The notes under the pieces: generated by a model
What the model was told of the DNA's origin: nothing
The model's input: the letters and a program-made list of their open reading frames with translations, nothing else
The model's database searches: none
DNA from: an uncultured Ruminococcus sp.
GTDB lineage: Bacteria; Bacillota; Clostridia; Oscillospirales; Ruminococcaceae
Direction of reading: 5' to 3'
DNA length: 8,200 nucleotides
Assembly (NCBI GenBank): GCA_945835085.1
Contig: CAMAIG010000051.1
Location: 1 to 8,200 of the forward strand
Part shown: positions 1-4,337 of the stretch, in pieces
Position numbering within the stretch: position 1 is the first letter of the stretch
Layout of the letters: each line of letters opens with the position of its first letter
Translations under genes and position numbers: made by a program

Positions 1-213
1 CTCCTCGGGAGTGTCCACGCCTTCTATCTTCATAAGAACGATATTCTTATGGGGTCTTGATCTTACTATCTCAACAGGTGTTCTTCCCTTATCAAAATAA
101 AGCGAATCAAATTCGCACAGAAATTCGGGGCTGTCACACCAGGGTTCGACCCTGACCTCACCTTTAAGCCCCTGAACAGCCACTATCCTGCCTATTTCAA
201 GAAACTGCTTCAT
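1..213 (-). CDS. rimM: RimM, 16S rRNA/30S maturation factor (N-terminal 71 residues; runs off the left edge)
   Basis: RimM binds ribosomal protein S19 in the 30S head and helps late maturation of the small subunit. Only the N-terminal barrel domain is in the window. The sequence reads IGRIVAVQGLKGEVRVEP at residues 7-24, the typical RimM opening (a hydrophobic strand, then G-[IL]-KGE-[VL]-[RK]-V), followed by the SLYF strand near residue 49. The start is the ATG at 211-213, preceded by an AGGGAAAGGGA ribosome binding site about six bases upstream. That start lies inside the last codons of the upstream ankyrin gene (17-base overlap, different frame), so translation is probably coupled. The position downstream of rpsP and khpA matches the conserved Firmicutes order, where trmD and rplS normally follow. 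The remaining roughly 100 residues lie outside the window. Confidence 0.93.
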   Translation of the reverse strand, partial: MKQFLEIGRIVAVQGLKGEVRVEPWCDSPEFLCEFDSLYFDKGRTPVEIVRSRPHKNIVLMKIEGVDTPEE

Positions 214-1036
214 CTTCGTCCCTTTCCCTGCCTTCAATGGCAGAAACCTTATCCTCAAGATAATCAATATACGGATAATACAGCATTTCGCTTATCCTTG
301 CAAAGCTGTCCTTTTCCTCCTCGGTAATGGTGCCGTCAAACACTGCCTCGGTATACTTATCAAAGTAATATCTGAAGGGAAGCATGACCTTGCCGTCCTT
401 CTTTATCTTTGATGCAGGATCCGCTCCTGCGTCTATGAGCAGTGCGATCAGTTCGTCGTTATAGCCCTCGTCGTACATTGCGGCATAATGTATAGCCGGA
501 ATAAACAGATTGGGGCGGTAATCGGGATCGGCACCTGCCATTATCAGAAGCCTCACCATATCGGTATTCCCCTCAACACAGGCAGTGCCAAGGAGAGTTA
601 TGGTCTGCTCTCCCGTATGATTGGGGTCTGCGCCCATTTTGAGATAAAGCTCCAGCATCTCTGTTTCATTTTCCATAACAGCCCTGTATATCGGCGAAAT
701 GCCGTAACGACAGTTATTTTCGGGGTCTGCACCCTTTTCGATAAGCTCTGTCACTACACGGGTATTTCGTCTTTCCGCTGCAAGGAAAAGAATATCATCG
801 TCCGTAAACTCACTTATACTGAATCTTATATCAAGATAAAAATAGTATATCATGGGCAGACAGAGAATGACTCCGGGAATAATTATCCTCGGCATATGTT
901 TTGCGAACACCTTTCGGTGCTCCTCCTTATGTTTCAGCAGTACATTATAAAAAAATATCGGCAGAACCGTTAAAGTAATGCCGATTGCGAATAATATCCT
1001 GACTGCTGCCACATGCGTTATAATCGTCAGCATCAT
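197..1036 (-). CDS. Membrane-anchored ankyrin-repeat protein, 279 aa
   Basis: Function unknown; ankyrin repeats normally bind other proteins. Two hydrophobic segments are visible at about residues 11-34 and 50-69, separated by a strongly basic loop (KHKEEHRKVFAKH). Ankyrin-type repeats follow, with GADP turns at residues 102, 135, 168 and 204 (spacing 33, 33 and 36), each preceded by a helix such as VVTELIEK or MVRLLIMA. The C-terminus (about 210-279) is acidic and rich in Tyr/Phe with no recognised motif. By the positive-inside rule the basic loop is cytoplasmic, so the repeats would face outward; this is inference. The start is the first of two adjacent ATGs, with AAAGG about nine bases upstream. 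It sits 50 bases after khpA, and its end overlaps the rimM start, so it appears to be a true operon member. In Bacillus a different gene, ylqD, occupies this position; this protein does not resemble it. Confidence 0.85.
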   Translation of the reverse strand: MMLTIITHVAAVRILFAIGITLTVLPIFFYNVLLKHKEEHRKVFAKHMPRIIIPGVILCLPMIYYFYLDIRFSISEFTDDDILFLAAERRNTRVVTELIEKGADPENNCRYGISPIYRAVMENETEMLELYLKMGADPNHTGEQTITLLGTACVEGNTDMVRLLIMAGADPDYRPNLFIPAIHYAAMYDEGYNDELIALLIDAGADPASKIKKDGKVMLPFRYYFDKYTEAVFDGTITEEEKDSFARISEMLYYPYIDYLEDKVSAIEGRERDEDEAVS

Positions 1037-1086
1037 AGCATTTGACCTTTCTGCAGAAGCATCAACATATCCGTCGCTGCTGAATA

Positions 1087-1320
1087 TCAGTCGATCTCAA
1101 CCATAATTTTCTCTCCCAGCCTGCCTGCACCTGCACGCATTACGCTGCGGATAGATTTTGCGATCTTGCCCTGCTTGCCGATAACACGTCCCATATCATC
1201 GGGAGCAACGTGAAGGTGATATACAATGACACCCTCCTCATTCGGCTCGTCACGGTCAACTCTTACGGCATCCTTATCCTCAACAAGACCTGCTGCAATG
1301 GCGATAAGAAGCTTTTCCAT
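1087..1320 (-). CDS. khpA: KhpA, KH-domain RNA-binding protein (YlqC family), 77 aa
   Basis: KhpA is a small single-KH-domain RNA-binding protein that usually works with KhpB (Jag/EloR) in controlling RNA and cell-envelope growth in Gram-positive bacteria. The sequence begins MEKLLIAIAAGLVED, has the central strands VIVYHLHVAPDD, and carries the RNA-binding GxxG loop as GKQG in VIGKQGKIAKSIRSV (about residues 49-63). Its length is typical of the family. A GTG-initiated reading frame extends 32 codons further upstream, but the ATG at 1318-1320 has an AGGAGGA site seven bases before it and gives the family's usual N-terminus, so I chose it. It lies 126 bases downstream of rpsP and 50 bases upstream of the ankyrin gene. 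The spacer before it contains a candidate promoter and a perfect hairpin. Confidence 0.95.
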   Translation of the reverse strand: MEKLLIAIAAGLVEDKDAVRVDRDEPNEEGVIVYHLHVAPDDMGRVIGKQGKIAKSIRSVMRAGAGRLGEKIMVEID

Positions 1321-1350
1321 AGGTAATTCCTCCTGTCTTACGGGAATTTT

Positions 1351-1379
1351 TATATAAACATTTTCGTTATCATATCCAA
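1351..1379 (-). promoter_or_regulatory. Candidate internal promoter for khpA
   Basis: On the minus strand TTGGAT (1374-1379) is followed after exactly 17 bases by TATATA (1351-1356) in an AT-rich stretch. Transcription would start near 1344, leaving a leader of about 25 bases that holds the khpA ribosome binding site. The -35 box matches consensus at four of six positions. It could let khpA-ankyrin-rimM be expressed separately from rpsP. No direct evidence. Confidence 0.35.
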
Positions 1380-1394
1380 AAATCAGTATACTCG

Positions 1395-1414
1395 GACACC
1401 TCGCATGAGGTGTC
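1395..1414 (-). other. Perfect 8-bp stem-loop between rpsP and khpA
   Basis: GACACCTC and GAGGTGTC form a perfect 8-base-pair stem around a four-base loop (ATGC on the minus strand). A T5 run appears only about 11 bases after the stem, so it is not a standard intrinsic terminator. It lies 32 bases after the rpsP stop and could be an mRNA 3'-end stabiliser, a processing site or a weak attenuator. The structure is seen; the role is inference. Confidence 0.5.
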
Positions 1415-1446
1415 ACGATTATCTGATAACATCGGGCTTTCCGGAA

Positions 1447-1692
1447 TTACTCGGTAACGCCGCTGATCTTTAACAGCTTCTTAACTGTTTCAGTGGGCTG
1501 TGCACCGTTAGCCATCCACTTCTTAGCCTTCTCAGCATCTACCTTGATAACGCTGGGATCTACTGTGGAATCATAGTAGCCGATTTCCTCGATAAATCTG
1601 CCATCTCTGGGGTATCTGGAGTCAGCAACAACTATTCTGTAGAAAGGAGCCTTCTTAGCACCCATTCTTCTGAGTCTGATCTTTACTGCCAT
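1447..1692 (-). CDS. rpsP: 30S ribosomal protein S16, 81 aa
   Basis: S16 is a small-subunit protein that binds 16S rRNA early in the assembly of the 30S body. The sequence has the diagnostic S16 N-terminus [20 protein letters not shown] and then [20 protein letters not shown], with the C-terminal [16 protein letters not shown] helix region. The length of 81 residues is normal. The frame extends three codons upstream to a GTG, but the ATG at 1690-1692 gives the conserved MAVKIRL start and has AGAGGTG six bases before it. It lies downstream of ffh and the 72-residue membrane protein and upstream of khpA. In most Firmicutes rpsP follows ffh directly. Confidence 0.97.
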   Translation of the reverse strand: MAVKIRLRRMGAKKAPFYRIVVADSRYPRDGRFIEEIGYYDSTVDPSVIKVDAEKAKKWMANGAQPTETVKKLLKISGVTE

Positions 1693-1715
1693 TTCTTTCA
1701 CCTCTTAAAATCAAT

Positions 1716-1744
1716 TTTATATCAAAGTGCTTTCACACATTGAA
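1716..1744 (-). promoter_or_regulatory. Weak candidate promoter before rpsP
   Basis: On the minus strand TTCAAT (1739-1744) and TATAAA (1716-1721) are separated by 17 bases within the 58-base gap before rpsP. The -10 box is good and the -35 box poor. It could boost ribosomal-protein expression within the operon, but AT-rich spacers produce such matches by chance. Confidence 0.22.
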
Positions 1745-1750
1745 TGCTTA

Positions 1751-1969
1751 TCAGTCGGGGGACACAAGCACCATGATCCCGCAGAATATGATAAATCCTC
1801 CGAGGACACCGTAAAATATCCTTGCACCTGTTCTCCCCATAAGGCTTACTATGGGACGTGCCTTCCTTGCATTGAAGAAGAAATCCCAGTTAAAGACTGC
1901 TCCCGCTATGCTGAACAGTCCTGCCAGAATAAAGAATATACAGCATATAACCGCCTGCTTATCAGCCAT
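1751..1969 (-). CDS. Two-pass membrane protein, 72 aa, resembling the immunity-17 (Imm17) family
   Basis: A small protein with two membrane helices (about residues 6-26 and 51-70). They are joined by a short loop with NWDFFFNARKAR (27-38) and GRTGARIFYG (45-54), which leads into the second helix. From memory, this pattern (NW.WF, then a basic stretch, then GR.GARI.Y) matches the family annotated as Imm17, thought to give immunity to polymorphic toxins; I could not search, and no toxin gene is adjacent. The start ATG lies one base after the ffh stop (TGA-T-ATG), with GAGG inside the last ffh codons, so translation is almost certainly coupled to ffh. Its presence between ffh and rpsP is unusual and argues against a simple toxin-immunity role at this site. 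The gene is well supported; the family name is tentative. Confidence 0.8.
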   Translation of the reverse strand: MADKQAVICCIFFILAGLFSIAGAVFNWDFFFNARKARPIVSLMGRTGARIFYGVLGGFIIFCGIMVLVSPD

Positions 1970-1970
1970 A

Positions 1971-3317
1971 TCAGAACCTCATTCCGGGCACTCTGAGCTT
2001 ATTCTTTTTGCCCTTCTGATTTTTTCCCATAACTCCAAGCTGCTTCATCATCTTCTGCATCTCCTCAAACTGTCTGAGAAGCCTGTTTACGTCTGCCACG
2101 GTATTTCCGCTTCCTGCGGCGATACGCTTCTTGCGGCTGGGATTGATGATGGAGGGCTTTGCTCTCTCGGCAGGTGTCATTGAGGTTATGAGAGCCTCAA
2201 TTCTGAGAAGCTGCCTGTCGTCGATATCGACGTCCTTTATCTTGTCGCCCACACCGGGGAGCATTCCCATTATCTGCTTTAAGGGACCCATTTTCTTTAT
2301 CTGCTTCATCTGATCCAGCAGATCGTCCAGGTCGAAGGTGTTTTCTTCCTTGAGCTTGTTGGCAAGCTTCATTGCCTCCTGCTCGTCGATGGTACTCTGG
2401 GCACGCTCGATAAGTGTGAGCATATCGCCCATCCCGAGTATTCTCGAAGCCATTCTCTCGGGGTGGAAAAGCTCGAAATCGTCAAGCTTTTCGCCTGTTC
2501 CCACGAACTTGATAGGCTTGCCCGTAACGGAAAGTACGGAGAGAGCCGCACCGCCTCTTGTATCGGAATCAAGCTTTGACATCAGCACGCCTGTGATGCC
2601 AAGAGCCTCGTCAAAAGCCTGTGCAACATTTACTGCGTCCTGACCTGTCATAGCGTCAACAACCAGCATTATCTCATGTGGCTCGGTTTCCTGCTTGATG
2701 TTTTTCAGCTCATCCATAAGCTGCTCATCAATATGCAGACGGCCTGCGGTATCGAGGATAACCACCTCGTTGCCGTGATCCTTTGCGTGCTTTACAGCCT
2801 CACGGGCAATGACAACGGGATTTATCTGTCCCATCTCAAAGACCTTTACTCCTGCCTTTTCGCCCACTACCTGGAGCTGATTGATAGCCGCAGGACGGTA
2901 AACGTCGCAGGCTGCAAGAAGAGGACGCTTGCCCTGATCCTTGAAATACTTTGCAAGCTTGGCTGCGTGAGTGGTTTTACCCGAACCCTGAAGACCTACC
3001 ATCATAATAACGCATGGAGGCTTGCTCGGATAATTTATGCGGGCATTTTCGCTGCCCATGAGAGCGATAAGCTCTTCGTTAACTATCTTTATTACCTGCT
3101 GTGCGGGAGTAAGGCTTGCAAGGACATCGGTGCCCACCGCTCTTTCGGTGACCTTTCCGATAAAATCCTTAACTACCTTGTAGCTTACATCGGCTTCAAG
3201 GAGAGCCATTTTGACCTCTCTCATAGCTTCCTTTACATCCGACTCATTAAGAACGCCTCTGCCTTTAAGGCGCTTGAACACTGCATTTAATTTTTCCGAA
3301 AGTCCCTCGAACGCCAC
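1971..3317 (-). CDS. ffh: Signal recognition particle protein Ffh (SRP54), 448 aa
   Basis: Ffh is the GTPase subunit of the signal recognition particle. With the 4.5S/scRNA it binds signal sequences emerging from the ribosome and delivers them to FtsY and SecYEG at the membrane. Domain order is clear. The N-domain helices span about 1-90. The G-domain has P-loop GLQGSGKTT (108-116), DVYRPAA (138-144), DTAGR (189-193), SKLD (247-250, where TKLD is usual), DTRGG (252-256) and GTGEK (273-277). The M-domain spans about 300-448, is Met-rich, and carries the SRP-RNA-binding motif RKKRIAAGSG (395-404). The basic C-terminal tail reads KNQKGKKNKLR. The length is normal. Translation starts at GTG (3315-3317), with AAGGAGGA six bases upstream. 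The gene begins 21 bases after ylxM and is followed after one base by the small membrane protein. Confidence 0.98.
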   Translation of the reverse strand: MAFEGLSEKLNAVFKRLKGRGVLNESDVKEAMREVKMALLEADVSYKVVKDFIGKVTERAVGTDVLASLTPAQQVIKIVNEELIALMGSENARINYPSKPPCVIMMVGLQGSGKTTHAAKLAKYFKDQGKRPLLAACDVYRPAAINQLQVVGEKAGVKVFEMGQINPVVIAREAVKHAKDHGNEVVILDTAGRLHIDEQLMDELKNIKQETEPHEIMLVVDAMTGQDAVNVAQAFDEALGITGVLMSKLDSDTRGGAALSVLSVTGKPIKFVGTGEKLDDFELFHPERMASRILGMGDMLTLIERAQSTIDEQEAMKLANKLKEENTFDLDDLLDQMKQIKKMGPLKQIMGMLPGVGDKIKDVDIDDRQLLRIEALITSMTPAERAKPSIINPSRKKRIAAGSGNTVADVNRLLRQFEEMQKMMKQLGVMGKNQKGKKNKLRVPGMRF

Positions 3318-3338
3318 GGCAAATCCTCCTTAAATATC

Positions 3339-3680
3339 TTATACATCAAGCAGCCTTCTTATATCCTCAGCTGCCTTCACAATTGCTGCTCTGTCGGCTT
3401 CCTTCCCGGAAACCGCTTCATCAAGGCTGTCTGCTATCCTTTGCAGCACCGCAGATCTCTCAGCAAGACCCAGCGCATTTTCAAGCTCGAACAAGGTCTG
3501 TTCCCCACGCTTGATGCAGTCCCTGACGCCCTGCCTTGTAATGCTGACCTCCTCGGCTATCTCAGCCAGAGAGAGATCCTCATTGTAATAAAGGTCGATC
3601 ACATCTCTCTGCTTTTCGGTGAGCATGGGAGAATAAAAATCAAGCAGCAGCGCAACTTTAAGGTTCTTTTCTCCGTTCAC
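3339..3680 (-). CDS. ylxM: YlxM-family putative DNA-binding/SRP-associated protein, 113 aa
   Basis: YlxM is a small helix-turn-helix protein almost always encoded just upstream of ffh in Gram-positive bacteria; studies in streptococci link it to SRP assembly and activity. The sequence contains a sigma-region-4-like helix-turn-helix, LTEKQRDVIDLYY, then LSLAEIAEEVSITRQGVRD (about residues 20-55), preceded by the family's LLLDFYSPML. The C-terminal part is helical and charged. Two GTG codons could start it. The one at 3678-3680 has GAGGT at a normal distance of six bases, while the one at 3684-3686 abuts that site, so I chose 3680. No ATG start fits. It is the first gene after a near-consensus promoter, and the 24-base inverted repeat at that promoter makes autoregulation of the ylxM-ffh operon a reasonable guess. 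Confidence 0.92.
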   Translation of the reverse strand: MNGEKNLKVALLLDFYSPMLTEKQRDVIDLYYNEDLSLAEIAEEVSITRQGVRDCIKRGEQTLFELENALGLAERSAVLQRIADSLDEAVSGKEADRAAIVKAAEDIRRLLDV

Positions 3681-3698
3681 GTTCACACCTCATAACCG

Positions 3699-3722
3699 TT
3701 GTAAAGTTATCAACCTTTACAA
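3699..3722 (-). promoter_or_regulatory. 24-base inverted repeat over the SRP-operon transcription start (candidate operator)
   Basis: TTGTAAAG and CTTTACAA are perfect 8-base arms around an 8-base centre. The repeat begins at the last base of the -10 box and spans the predicted start site (about 3715). Because only part of it would be transcribed, a protein-binding DNA operator is likelier than an RNA hairpin. Its ligand is unknown; YlxM itself or an unlinked regulator are candidates. Confidence 0.6.
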
Positions 3723-3749
3723 TTATAACACATATATAAATTTTGTCAA
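3722..3749 (-). promoter_or_regulatory. Strong sigma-A promoter of the ylxM-ffh operon
   Basis: On the minus strand a perfect TTGACA (3744-3749) is followed after 16 bases by a perfect TATAAT (3722-3727). A TGT immediately before the -10 box makes it an extended -10. The sequence upstream is AT-rich with A and T tracts that could act as an UP element. The predicted start near 3715 leaves a leader of about 35 bases before ylxM. A terminator just upstream isolates this promoter from the preceding transcription unit. Confidence 0.88.
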
Positions 3750-3807
3750 GTACATTCGTAAAATTTTGCTGATTAATTTTTTATGAACAAACCGTAATAT
3801 CCAAAGT

Positions 3808-3845
3808 AAAAAAAACGCCGCTCCCGAAATATTTCGGAAACGGCG
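3808..3845 (-). terminator. Intrinsic terminator after the lipoprotein gene
   Basis: On the minus strand CGCCG-TTT-CCGAAA, a TA tip, then TTTCGG-GAG-CGGCG folds into a continuous stem (3816-3845; the TTT/GAG part pairs as U-G, U-A, U-G), followed at once by eight Ts (3808-3815). It begins 11 bases after the lipoprotein stop. It would end transcription of the lipoprotein, and of anything reading through from the transporter operon, just before the SRP promoter. There is no T run on the plus-strand side, so it is one-directional. Confidence 0.93.
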
Positions 3846-3856
3846 GAAAATGGTTA

Positions 3857-4204
3857 TTATCTGTTGCTGCCGGTGGTCGTAACGGTGGGATTGTCATTTT
3901 CACGGGGCACGATATCTCCAACAATATCATCTGCTCCGCCAACTATGTCGGTAACGATATCACCTGCATCGGATACGATATCCTCCACAAAGCCGTCACC
4001 GTCAATATCTCCCGTTCTTCCTGTCGTACCACTGCCCTCCATGCCGGAATTTCCTCCTGAGGAGCCTGCGCTGCCCGATGATGCGGAAGAGCCGCTTTCC
4101 GAGCCTGTCTGTGAATTTTCCGTGGAATTATTCTTTCCGCAGGCTGTGAGCATAAGTCCCGACAGGAGTACCGCAAGTATTGCCGCTGTCTTTTTTCTGT
4201 TCAT
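3857..4204 (-). CDS. Small secreted lipoprotein with acidic 11-residue repeat, 115 aa
   Basis: No known function. The N-terminus is a type II signal peptide: basic MNRKK, a hydrophobic core, and the lipobox LTAC with the lipidated Cys at residue 22. A low-complexity Ser/Gly/Asn spacer (about 24-64) is typical of cell-wall-spanning linkers. Residues 66-75 read DIDGDGFVED, a DxDxDG calcium-binding-type loop as in dockerins and EF-hands, but residue 12 of the loop is Val rather than Asp or Glu. Then DIV recurs at residues 75, 82, 86, 93 and 97, giving an 11-residue repeat (DIVSDAGDIVT, DIVGGADDIVG, DIV). This looks like a short acidic amphipathic segment. The ribosome binding site GGAAAGGA is about ten bases upstream. 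It follows the permease gene after 133 bases and is closed by a strong terminator. Whether it shares the permease transcript is open. Confidence 0.85.
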   Translation of the reverse strand: MNRKKTAAILAVLLSGLMLTACGKNNSTENSQTGSESGSSASSGSAGSSGGNSGMEGSGTTGRTGDIDGDGFVEDIVSDAGDIVTDIVGGADDIVGDIVPRENDNPTVTTTGSNR

Positions 4205-4253
4205 ATCAAGGGGTTCCTTTCCCGCAGAGCTGTGCTGTTCTGCGTAATGCTAT

Positions 4254-4286
4254 CCGTTAATTGCTTTTTGCAAAAAGCGTGAACGG
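4254..4286. repeat. Nested inverted repeat in the permease-lipoprotein spacer
   Basis: A perfect 16-base palindrome, GCTTTTTGCAAAAAGC (4263-4278), is flanked by CCGTT (4254-4258) and AACGG (4282-4286), which also pair. There is no T run after the outer arms on the minus strand, so it is not a clear terminator. It could be a regulator-binding site for the lipoprotein gene or a weak transcript 3'-end structure. The repeat is seen; its role is not known. Confidence 0.5.
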
Positions 4287-4312
4287 TGGGGAAAACCCTA
4301 TGAGCCTCCCCA
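4287..4312 (-). other. Possible stem-loop downstream of the permease stop
   Basis: TGGGGA and TCCCCA form a 6-base-pair stem with a 14-base loop, 25 bases after the permease stop. The nearest T run on the minus strand lies in the adjoining palindrome, 15-20 bases on. It may be a poor terminator or part of an mRNA 3' structure together with that palindrome. Confidence 0.25.
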
Positions 4313-4337
4313 TGCAAACCCACAGTATATTTGCAGA

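Noticed and set aside
488..973. 161-codon plus-strand frame opposite the ankyrin gene
   Set aside because: Wholly antisense to a coherent repeat protein; no recognisable protein character or convincing ribosome binding site.
1321..1416. N-terminal extension of KhpA from an upstream GTG
   Set aside because: It runs through the hairpin stem, does not match the family N-terminus, and the downstream ATG has an ideal ribosome binding site.
2676..3290. 204-codon open frame on the plus strand, antisense to ffh
   Set aside because: Lies wholly within the unmistakable ffh gene; the translation is Cys/Leu/His-rich with no domain pattern, as expected of an antisense shadow.
3699..3722. DnaA box or Rex operator reading of the SRP-promoter palindrome
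   Set aside because: TTATCAACC does not match the TTATNCACA DnaA box, and the 8-base gap between arms is longer than in Rex sites, so I leave the ligand open.
3864..4247. 127-codon plus-strand frame opposite the lipoprotein
   Set aside because: Ser/Pro-rich translation is the reverse reading of the Ser/Gly linker; the minus-strand gene has a signal peptide, lipobox and its own terminator.
4240..4280. Promoter for the lipoprotein (TTTGCA-16-TAGCAT on the minus strand)
   Set aside because: Both boxes are poor and the -35 lies in the palindrome; not strong enough to list.
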